Positions 39,314 to 51,300 of a stretch of 64,000 nt of DNA are shown here, piece after piece. The stretch lies in contig OX442314.1 of NCBI GenBank assembly GCA_949358305.1, positions 1,395,887 to 1,459,886 of the forward strand. Direction: 5' to 3'. Under the pieces are notes generated by a model. The model did not search any database. It was not told where the DNA came from and was given only the letters and a program-made list of their open reading frames with translations. This DNA is from Strigamia acuminata (Eukaryota; Arthropoda; Chilopoda; Geophilomorpha; Linotaeniidae). The stretch's first letter is position 1; every line of letters begins with the position of its first letter. The position numbers and the translations under genes are program-made.

Positions 39314-42300
39314 CTAACAGAAAAAACCAAAGTTCTAGGAGTTATCTTGAAATTTACTGTTATGTATGAATTATGATGTAATTTTTACGTTCATTTTCAA
39401 GCTAAAATACATGATTTTCGATGTTAGCTGAAAAATCGATGTTTTTTGTCTGAAAATCAACGTTTTAGCCCAATAACAGAGCTTTTAGGCCAAAAATCGA
39501 CATTTTCTTCTAAATAACGTCGCGCGATGATTATTGGTCTATAAAAAGTTTATTTTCGGGCTAAAAACATGGTTTGAGGCTACAAGCATCGATTGTCGGG
39601 CTAAAACCATCTGTTTTTGAGCTAAAAGATCTAAAGTAACCTAGCGGTCGCATCACAGCCGCTTGATGGCGCCACCCTTGTGTACTACGTGAAACGATTG
39701 CCATGAGAACAACGGGAAATGGGGAGAGTGCCGCCTCTTATACTATTAAATGGCTTTCAGCCAATGGGAATGCTGTGTGTCACATTAGCCAATAGAAGGA
39801 TTGCCACACTTGCATTGAAACAGGCTTTAGTAACTTTGAAGGCCCTGATATCAGTAACTGTAGCTTGTACTCTTTTTAACGAATCGCAAGGGAGTGGAAA
39901 AATCGATTCGTTATAACGAGAATTCGTTAAAACGAATTAGCTGAAAAAAATAAAATTTCATCATGAACAACATTATTTATTCAAAATATCATGTTAATTT
40001 TATCCCAATTCTTAAAAATTGTTGAAATTGTAAAACGGGTCAAATTAAACTCAACTGCTACAATTGATAGCTTCTTGCCATTGTCAATGGCATTAAAAAT
40101 GTTCAACTTGTTCTGAATAAAAATTTCCTTTCGTATGGCAGCCATTTTAAAACAGAAAATTTTTCATTTTTTTAAAATGTGTTCCTAACATGGGCATAGG
40201 ATGTTGTGAGTTACCTATGTGATCAGTTTTGAAAATTCGTTATAACAAGGGCTTGTGGGTATTACAGTGTATGTGAAAACTTGTTTCTTACAACGAATAA
40301 TTGGTAATATTGAAATTTGTTATAACGAATAATTCGTTATATTGAAATTTGTTATAACAAATAATTGGTTATATTGAAATTCGTTATATTGAAATTTGTT
40401 ATAACGAATAATTCGTTATATTGAAATTCGTTACCGGTATAACGAAAATATTTAACATGGTGTTCTATGGCTGGCCAACCAAGTCATTCTTAACAATTCG
40501 TTCTTTCGATAATTTGTTATATCGTGATTCATTATGAAGAGTTTTGACTGTACTACTAAGGTATGCAGTGTTGTATCGAACTAGAACTAATAGTTCGCGT
40601 TCGCGAACTTAGTTCGTAGTTCGCGAACTAAGAACTGTGGTGATTCCGAATCACCTGAAGATAAATTGATAAGATTTATCGTGTTGATGAATCCGACCGC
40701 CAGGAGCGCTACTAGAAATAGACTAGATTGACTAGTCTCGCATTTCTGCGGATCTGAATAATCAGAATAATTTATATATGACGTCACTTCCGGTCAGTAT
40801 ATAAGACCGAGGCTTGACCGGAAATGACACTACAGTTACCAATCTCAGCAAGAGCACCATTTTCCTCACCTTTCAGGCCGTTTCATCGGATTGATCGAGG
40901 ACCGGTGCCCGCTGATAAAATCAACTGTAAGCAACAAGCCGCATTTATTTAACGTGGCCAATCCACGTTAGAATAAATATCCGAATCTATCGTTTAATTC
41001 GCACGAAGCGAATTCCCGCGTGTTTGTTCGAAAACACGTGTCAACCGAACATAATTTCGGGACTAATCCACGATCGATACGAATCGCCAATCGATCGCCG
41101 AAGAAAATCACGTACGCCACGTGTTCCGCAAGACGTATTCCACACGAAACGGATCTCGTTTAGTTTGGGCTCACCGAACGCATTGGCGAAAGAATTCTGC
41201 GCACCACGCGTACGGAACAAGACGGATTCAGTTTGGATTCAACCTAACACTTTGGCGGTAATTAACACGCGCGCCACGCGTCCCAAACGAAGTAGGCCTC
41301 GTTTGATTTCACATCCAAACTGCTAAGCGAATTGAGACTGACTCGATTCGCGAAGTGTAAAAAATATAACCCTAGACAACAACAGAAGCCACGTGTAAGT
41401 CTAAACAATTGAGGGCTAATTGTTTAGCAACAACTCGTATTCGCAACAGGATCCGAGACCATCAATCATACATTTATCTGACTGTATTAATTATTCCTAA
41501 GTTAATAATAAAGTGTATTGCTTGTCCCGACAAAGTATTTGTATTTCTTAACCACAAAGTCGAATCACGACAGAACGCGAACTAGTTCACCTTTTTTAAA
41601 GAACTTAAAAAACTAACAAAGTTCGTTTTTTTTACGCGAACTACGTTCTAGTTCGTTAACTAGTTCGTTCTTCCGACGTTATATGTCACGGCCAATCACA
41701 GACGATGATTCCATTCGTTTTTAGTTTTAAACAAGTCGAATCATTGAAAAGTGTTCGTTTCTTTCATTTGACTTGCCGGGAAGTCGACTGTTAAGTATCG
41801 GCGGTGCTTTTGCGCGTGTCGCTTGTTGCGACCGTGCGGCTTGCCGAAGAAAACTTGTCATTGTTCCGGGTAAGAAATGGTGTTTCCGTTCGATTTTTCA
41901 GGTACTAGAATGATTTGTGGTAATTTTCCACTCATTGCGAACCCAATTCATCGATTTAACGTTGTTTTTCGCCAAAAAAGGTTGATTTTTGCAGCAAAAT
42001 TTCGGAAAATTTCGGAAAAAACTCAATTTTTCTGGTAAATATGTTTCGTCGAAGGATTTCTATAATTGTAACCATAATTTTTAAATAAAAACATGTCATT
42101 TCGCTATAAAACGTTCGGTTGTTTTCGATTTCTCAAAAATTCGGGATTTTCTTGTTTTCATGGTAAAAAAATATCCATTTTTGGTCGAATTTATTTCCTG
42201 TAAACACTAATAATTTAATAATTTTTACAGTAAATTAATGTCTTATTCCAGTATAAAATGGTGTAAATAAAAATTTGAATTCACAAAAAAAAAGTTTGTA

Positions 42301-45300
42301 AAGTGAACTGAACTAGAACTGAACTAGAACTGAACTAGAACTGAACTAGAACTTAGTTCACTTTGAGATTTCGGGGTGAACGGGAACTAGAACTAGTTCA
42401 GTAAATTGAAAATGGTGATGAACGAGAACTAGAACTAGTTCGCGATTTAGTGAACTAGATACAACACTGAAGGTATGTAACTTGTATTGCAAGAGCACTA
42501 CCACCTCATACCTGCAAGTCAGAGATTCACGAAACTTTTTTGTATAGCAATTGTTGTGGCATTTTTTGTATTCATTTTTTCCCAAACATGGACGTAATTT
42601 TGCGTTGAATCTGATATTCTACAAATATGATTGTACAGTAATGAGCTGATATTTAAATACTTACACTTGGAGTACTTAGTTGTTGATTTTCTAAATCCTA
42701 CTTACATTAAACGACTTAAAATAGGCCATTGTATAAGAGGTACCCAATATATTAATCTGTCTACTGAGAATTGAGGCAATTTGAGCGCCTTCTGGTCTTA
42801 TATAAAGCTAAAAAAAAATGTTAGAATCATGGTTTAAAATATTAACTACCTGACAGAAATGGTGTCACATTCTTGCTGCAAGAACAATATACCGAATTTG
42901 ACCATTTCTAAAAATTTTGTGAAATTCTCAAATATACAGTATTACAGTAATTTCAATATGAAATTATTTTATCTCAGTACAGCCCTAATTATTTTGAACA
43001 CCTTTCTAAATCTCACTTCCATCATTTGTTGCGACCTGCAGTGTGTAATGATTGATCCAAATTTGAAAATTTTAAATGTTTTGATTATTCCTCATTTTTT
43101 TTAGAGCATGTTTCTACCTCTTAAAATCTATTTTAATTTATTGGATTATATATTATTGACATGCCATTAAAAGTGAAAAGAACCAGTTATAGTGGCTCGC
43201 CCTAAAATTCGCATCAATACACGATGATGATTATTAATAATTTTTATATACAGTACAGTAGGCGCATTCGAAAAGTCATTTGAACTAAACGACCAGTGTA
43301 ACTGGTAGTATAAATGTCAAGTTAAACGACCCAATTTTCGAGTGTAAATAAATTAGCCCAAATGCGGCCGAACATCGGCTGCATTCAATAGATTAAAGTC
43401 TGCCAAATACGATCACACAAATGCGGCCGAACAACAGCCGCATTCGATCGCACAAACGTAAATCATTGAAACCGATCTAACGAAAATCCAAGATGGCTGC
43501 CAGCAAGACCCGAATTGAATGAGAAAACTCGTTGAACAGAGATTTAAACGTAGCTTGCAGGTAGTTTCCGTTTAACCAGTTAACACGACATTTACGCGAA
43601 TTAATTCGTGAAAATGAGTGTAAACACATTTACACTCGTTTTGATGACTTGTGGACAAAAAAACTTCCCTGCAGTTTAGCTGTTTTAAGTTCATCTACCA
43701 GGTAGCATAAAAATCCATTGAGATTTAATGACATCAATGGTGACCCCGGTCTCTTGTCTTGCCCTAACAACAGTATTAAAAGATAAGCTGGCCAAACAAT
43801 GATGTCATTGGTTGGATTTTATACAAGAACAGCCAAAAAACAGCGAAGTACGACTGTACATACCGTACTGCCTCATTTAAACGCCCGGATTCATTCGGAC
43901 GCCGGGCCCTTATAACGCCGGGCAGTCGTACACACAAAAGGTTATAGACGCCAGCCCCGTATTAACGCCGGGTTTCAAATTAGCGCCGGGCAAACGGGGA
44001 ATGGCCAATTACGGCTACAAAACGTTTCGGAAGTGCTGCTCAAAAACGCTGCTGCAATTTTTGGCACTTCAAATCCGGGTGCCTTTGCTGTTTCTGATCA
44101 CTTTTTTACTTAATGGGATGTGTAGATGATTGCAAAATATAAAAATAAAAATTTTTTTCAAAAAAAATTTTTCATTTGCTATTTTGTTTTTCCGAAAATT
44201 TATTTTGGACTATTTTTCTGGTTAAACGCCTGGTTCGAATAAACGCCTGGTTTTAAATTACCGCCTGGCGGGTTGGCCCAAAAACATTAAACGCCCGGGC
44301 GTTTAAATGAGGCAGTATGGTAAGCCTAATGTCCAATTATGCAAACAAATCGGTTTTATAAGCACTCATGTCTCCAGATTAATCATGATATCTTATTACC
44401 CTGCTTTAAACCCTATGCCAATGTCCATGGGTTTACCAGCTTGTTGGAATTTCAGTCAAACAACATTTACTGGCATGATGATGAAATTTTTTTTTAAATT
44501 AAAAAAGCCCAGATGAATAATTATGTAGGAATGTAAGCATTAAATAGGAGTTTTCTTGATATTCTGAAGGGTATTACTACTATTTGAGTCAATTTATAGG
44601 AATTGAACGCACCTGTTGAAAAAATTTCACACTCACTTACATTGGCATGCCGGTGAAAACGGGGTTTATCAGCATGCTGGTAAAACTCGCACTTTACCGG
44701 CATGCGGCTTAAAGTGGGGTAATAGGGAAATTGGTGTTCTATACTGTATACAAGAGATGAGTATTGTGTACCCGTACCCGTAACCATTACCCTACCCGCC
44801 TAGAACCGGGTACGCGCTGGTTACATGGTGCTAACGTCGTAAATTAAATATGTACGATGTACGTACTGTGTATTTACAATGTTAGCACCACTTTGAGAAT
44901 TGAACACATCAACACAACAAGCATGCACATGCAGTGTCTTCCTCGTCGTCGTCGCCCAAGCCCCATATTGTTAATGCTTTTAAGGTATGGGTACGGGTAA
45001 GTAGGGTGTGGGGATGCCCGGGTACGGGCGGGTACGGGTACAGAATTTTATTGCAGGCGGGTAACGAGTACGGTTTTAACGCCAATGCTCATCTCTGCTG
45101 TACACGTTTCACATGCAGAAAATGGGATTTGGTGGGTAAATTTGGCATCAAAACAATAGGTGTAGACTGTGGAATCGTGTCTTTGTACAGTATTACCTGA
45201 TAAAGATGGTCAGTACAATTACTTAACGGTACTGTTTTCCGTAAATTAAAGAAAATAGTTGTAACGTGTCCAGCATATTTTGCAGGTGCTATAAGAAAAA

Positions 45301-48300
45301 ATCAAATTTATGTAAATTTGGGTAGAATACATTTTTCTTTTCAATTCCAAAAGTATATTTTTCTATTGACCAGTTCAATTTCGCTCTAGGGAACTTGTTC
45401 AGTGTTTACCAATAACAGATTTCCAGCATGTTCCTGTGTGCATTTTCAAAGGAGTCCAGTCTGCTGTGAAGTCTAATCCAAACACCTGTAAAACAAAACA
45501 CTTTGTATTTTATTTTAGGCCGGATACCTACTGTAGAAGAAACGTGGCAACTTGCAACCAACTAACCAAAATATATAATTATATGCTATTCTAACTAGTC
45601 CATACCTTTCCAGCAATTTTGATTAATACTTTATCTACTATCGGTGTTTGATATCTCCACAAATCTTCTAATGACAAATTTTGCGATCCGAATTTTTCGT
45701 TCATTAAATCCAGAAAATTGATCTTGCAGGATTCTTTGCGTTTTTTCTTGGCATGTGTTTGCATGTAGTTTGCCATTATAGGTCCAGTGCCACAGGCAAT
45801 TAAATTAGGCCAGTGTATTGTGTCATTTTCTTGGATGGTTACTACAAGTCTTGTTGGTTCACTCAAGAAAAGTGAAATTTTGCATTTTGATACGTAAGAA
45901 GCCAATGCAACAGATGTGCACAGTATGATCGTGTAAAATATTTGATACACAATGTTGGTTCCAACTGATCCTGATTTACCAGTCGTACTCCTTTGGCGCA
46001 TCAACGCGTTCACTTGTTTTGTGATTCGTTGTTTGGTTTTTATATCAAGACGAACAGGTTTTATGTATTTGTAAGCAATAAATCCTGCTAATTGTACAAT
46101 TTTGATCAAAGATAAGAGAGAGTAGCCTAATGAGAATCCCAAATTTCCACCAAAGTCTATCAATAAGTCTGAAAAGCCGTATATGAATTCCTCGGTCATT
46201 TGTACATATACAGGTTCTGGTTCTCTAAATCTCCAAACCAATAGATCACGATCAGGTTCTACAAAATAATGATAAGGAGAAATGTATAATAGTACATATA
46301 AAAAACATATACGGAATTTATGACATAGCATTAAGTTTACTAATTTATATTTATATGTGTAGGAACATCATTTCACTACATTTAGTGTAAGGTAAAAGTG
46401 GGTTGCGGTTGAAGTTTTTAGTTATAGTTATAAAATTTGAGTCAACCTTATACTAGTACATGTCACGTGATTACCGAATTAGTAATGTCTCATTCGCATA
46501 AAAATAGGGATTTCCTGTTTTTAACTGTTGCAATACAATGCTGCAACTTTATTATACTGTATGTGAATTTAAAGGGATCAAAAGCACAAACAATTAGATA
46601 AACTATAACATGTGCGGGGTGGCGCTACTGTCGCGAAATAATATATCGCAAATCCAGAAATCGCGATTTTCGCAATTACAAATTTTGAAAAAATGTATCG
46701 CGAATGACATATATCGCGAATGAAATATATCGCGAACAAGATATATCGCGAATAATCAAATCGCGAAAAGAAGAAAACGCAAAAAAAAGAAAACGCAAAA
46801 AAAAAGAAAATTTGAACGATAAAAAGAAAAAGAAAACGCGAAAAAAAAGAAAATTCGAACGAGAAAAAGAGAAAAAAAACGCGAAAAAAAAGAAAATTCC
46901 AACGAGAGAAAGAAAAAGAAGACGCGAAAAAAAAGAAAATTCCAACGAGAAAAAGAAAAAGAAAACGCGAAAAAAAAGAAAATTCCAACGAGAAAAAGAA
47001 AAAGAAAACGCGAAAAAAGGAAACCATCCATTACTTCGAGACCAGCAGTCAAAGTCAAAGTCGCCGAGCAGGTCGGCTAGCAACGTCAACTCTCGCTCGC
47101 GCCGCTTATTTGGCGTTTTCGTTATGTGCAAGCTCGAGAATTAAACGCCTTCGCCGCCGAGCCAAAATAAATCGGAATGTCGAATAAAACAGTCTACGTT
47201 CACATGATCACCGGAAATTCGACTTACTCACCACTGGCGGTGCCGAGCGTCGAAGCAAACGTTGCGGATGGTTGTTTGGAGTTCAGGTTTTTGTTTTTAT
47301 TCCAATTTCACGTTTTCTTTTTTTTTTTCGTGATTTGTTTTTTCACGATACACAAATTCGCGTTCCATCAGATTCGCGTTTTGCGATTCACGGATTCGCG
47401 GTACGTCAGATTCGCGTTATGCTGTCTAACAGCAAATAAAATCGCGATTTCTAGATTTGCGATTCCTTTTTTCGCGACTTCAAATGCGCCCCACATGTGC
47501 TCCCCCATGAATGAAGCGGAAAATTCAAAATGGTGGCGAAAGAGGTCAATGCTAATCCAAATTTCTAGTCAGTGACGTAAACGGATTCCTTTACTTTAAC
47601 GACGCCCGTTTTAGCGACGCCGTGTTTAAGCTGCTTAGATTCAGCTAGGTTAGGTTAGTTTAGGTCAGGTCAGGTTAGGTTAGGTTAGGTTAGGTTAGTT
47701 TAGGTCAGGTTAGGTTAGTTTGGTTAGGTTAGGTTAGTTTGGTTAGGTTAGGTTAGTTTGGTTACGTTAGGTCAGGCTACGTTAGGTTTAATTAGGTTAA
47801 GAAACGGCATTGCTAAAACGGGCATCGCTAAAGTGAAGTATACAGGGTGAATAAAAAGTCTGGTTCTCTACTAAATATTTCTGAAAGTGCTGACAATGCA
47901 TCTAATTCAATGATGGCAAAGTATTAAAGTTGGTTGGGACAATCTTTTGATAACTCGAAATTTGACCTTGAGATGTTCCTTCAAGGTTATTTGAAAATTA
48001 TCTCAGAAATCGTTAGAGATAGACAGAAATTTCCAATTGTAAACTTGTAGAGCAACATATGTTTAGTCTAAAAATGACTAATTCTCAAATCTTTTGTACT
48101 AAAAAATTTTAAGAAAATCGCAATTCCAGTTATCATTTCAACAACTTTATGGCATTGTCTACCCCAGTGGTTTCCAAACATTTTTGGTTCAAGGCGCCCC
48201 TGTAGGTGGTTCAGCGTTCCTGTAGGCCCGCCGTGGTACTCAGTTTGGGAACCACTGGTCTACCCAATGACTTGAAGATGCTCGTTTTGACAAATAGGAA

Positions 48301-51300
48301 TCGTTTCATCAGAGACAAAGCGATAGCTGAATGTGGATAGTGATCTCGAGGAACTCCTCTCACTATAGGGGATTTGGACTTTTTTAAGAAAAAATGTCGA
48401 AAATATTTTAAATTTTGTTCAATTTTCAACAAAAAATTCAAAATTTTTATTAAATGTATTTGTAAAGATTCGGGGATTCGGAACGGGATTCGAAAGCCCA
48501 TGTCAGAGATTTGGTTGAATGTCGTACTCCCTGATTGAAACTATTAATTGTATTTGTGATTTTATAACTAGTATTTATGATTGCATGTTGAACTGTTGAT
48601 GTACAATTGTTGATAAAAAAATTGTCGCCTTATCCCAAAGGACAATTGTGGCCATGGTATGTTTTGACTTTTGTAACTTTTTATCAGAGTCAGCAAGGGA
48701 GGAGAAGACCTAATTTCTGCAAGCCTTCTGTTATGTTTAGGGAAAAAAAGGCGACAATTCTTTTGTCCACAATTGTACAATTAGTTGCATTATGTAAATG
48801 GGTAAAACTCACCTTTGAAAGTTTGCTGTAGAACAAATAAAGCACGTGTTTGACAAGGTCTTAAGCATTTACAGTCCGTTGTTGCCGATGTAGACACTGC
48901 AGCTTTAAATGAATCTTCAAATACTTCACTAACAAGTGTTTTGTTTGTTTCCAGACTACAGTCTAATTGTTTTTTTGTACTCATCATGTATGGCAATCTA
49001 ACAACAGTTTGCTTTTACTCATCAAAGAACTCTTTAACCCTCGGAGGCATAAGGGTAAAATGTGCTGTTTTGGTATATGGCATTCCGGATTTATGGACAA
49101 TTTTCAGGTCCATTGGTCAAAGCACAATTTAGTTTTTTTGTAGTTCTCTACTAATTTTATAGAGGGTGCAATATGTTAAGGCAATAATAATGAAATTTGA
49201 ACCATCTGGTGGTGGTTTTAAACACTACTGCAAAAAGGCTGCGAACTGGAGCGCTCTTTACTAAGCTTGTTAACGGATCGGATTGGATCGGATTTCTGGC
49301 CAATCCGCATCCGATCCGAAATAGTGCGGATCGGAAAATGCGGATCCGATCCGATCCGCATTCCCAGATCAGCCAATCCGATCCGATCCGATCCGATCCG
49401 CAATCAATCCGCGGATTGCGGATCAATCCGCAGATTTTTTCGTCGATACCCGATGAAAAACGGGGTCCGACGCCCTACTGTCGAATGTCGCGGTCGTCGA
49501 TTATCGGGCGTCAGCCGTTGACTGTCGGGCGTTAGCTGTCGATTGTCGGCCGGACGTTTTCGGATCTCGCGCCCGTCAACCGTCGATTGGCGGGCGGACG
49601 TTTTTGGCTCTCGTGCCCGTCGATTGGCGTAAATAACAGTTTTTTAAATTATATAACATTATTTTATTTACGAATTATAAAATCATCAAATAAAATAACA
49701 TTAAACATTAAATGACGGGCGCGAGAGCCAAAAACGTCCGCCCGACAATCGACGGTTGACGGGCGCGAGAGCCAAAAACGTCCGCCCGACAATAGACGGT
49801 TGACGGGCGCGAGAGCCGAAAACGTCCGGCCGACAATCGACAGCTAACGCCCGACAATTTGATTGTTTTTTTCCGAATAACAACGGAATTACAAGTGTTT
49901 ACAGTACAATTAACAATAACTTATTGCTAATTGTATTGTAAACAGTTGTAATTCCGTTGTTATTCGAAAAAAAAACACGTTAAATTTATTTTTTTTTAAA
50001 TGGCGGATCGCTCGGATCAATCCGCGGATTCGCCCAATCCGATCCACGGATTGATGGCTCGGATTGGTCACCCATCCGATCCGATCCGATCCGCAGGCGG
50101 ATCAGTCAAAAAACCATCCGCATCCGATCCGAGCGGATCAAATCCGCGGATTGGCGGATCGGATCGGATCGGGTTAACAAGCTTACTCTTTACTGAACCA
50201 GCAAAGCCAGTTTAAAAGTTATGCTGGAGCTTTAAGGGGCTGAAAATTTCAATTCAGAATAAATAATTAAATAAACAACTAATACATACAACTTATTTCA
50301 TATGAATCAAAGTCTGACACTACAGGGTGTCCTAAAAGTCTGTACCCCTCCAAATATTTCCTGAGCAATTGCATCTAGGTCAACTTTGATGAAGCGATCG
50401 TATAGGAAGTTGGGTGCGAGCAATCCAATGACGTCATCTGATTTGACCTTGAAGGCCATTTTCAAGGTCATACACGTGCTAACTTCTAAACCAATCAGGT
50501 TAGAGCAAAAAAGTCAATTACAAAGTTGTAGAGCACCATCAAATTAGTACTATCCAATTGATGTTAGTCATCTTAAGTGAAATGTTTTCTTTTTAAAAAG
50601 GAGACAAATCAGCTGAAATAAAGCCAGCCATTGTGACAAAACTTAAATTGCTATTAGAAAAATACTGAATTACTTAAATAAACGTATTCAAATGTGCATT
50701 ATTATGCAAGTAAACAAGAAAAACCACTGCTTTTTTTTAATGCCTCAATAATTATTTTATCACAAGAATAAAAAATTTCACTTTGCGGATTTTTTTTCTG
50801 ATTTGCCTCCTTTTTATGAAGAAAACATTTAACTTAAGATGACTAAAATAAGTTGGATAGTACTAATTTGATGGTGCTCTACAACTTTGTAATTGGAAAT
50901 TTTGCTGTATCTTAAACGGTTTAAAAGTTAGAAAGTGAATGACCTTGAAAATGACCTTCAAGGTAAAATTTGATAACGTCATTGGATTGCTCTCACCCAA
51001 CTTCCAATATGATCGCTTCATCAAAATTGGCCTAGATGCAATTGCTCAGGAAATATTTGGAGGGGTACAGACTTTTAGAACACCCTGTATAAACAAAAAC
51101 ACAAATTTTCTGCAAAAAAAAATGGATAGGGAAAATATTTTCCCATTAAAGAAACAGCTTGTCCATAAATCCGTATACCCTTATGCCTCCGAGGGTCAAA
51201 GTAAAATAGTACGGAGTAATAAATAACAATCTCAAAAGTTTAGTTCTGTCGTTTCTGCGTGCTTTACTTCTTGAAACCACTACTCGTTTCTTGTGGTCAA

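Larger units (their letters stand above)
49038..51195. mobile_element. piggyBac-like element containing two nested elements
   Basis: Starts CCCTCGGAGGCATAAGGGTA after TTAA and ends with the inverted TACCCTTATGCCTCCGAGGG before TCAA (a one-base variant of TTAA). TTAA flanks and CCC termini are typical of piggyBac. The original interior is interrupted by 49262-50185 and 50323-51087; no transposase is present. Confidence 0.65.

Noticed and set aside
41024-41326. 100-codon ORF inside the solo LTR
   Set aside because: It overlaps LTR regulatory sequence and shows no domain; kept as part of the LTR.
46578-47144. Long Phe/Ser- and Lys-rich frames near 46.6-47.1 kb
   Set aside because: Simple A-rich repeats inside a transposon; composition only.
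47640-47800. A true telomere
   Set aside because: The TTAGG-like tract is short, degenerate and lies inside a gene intron.
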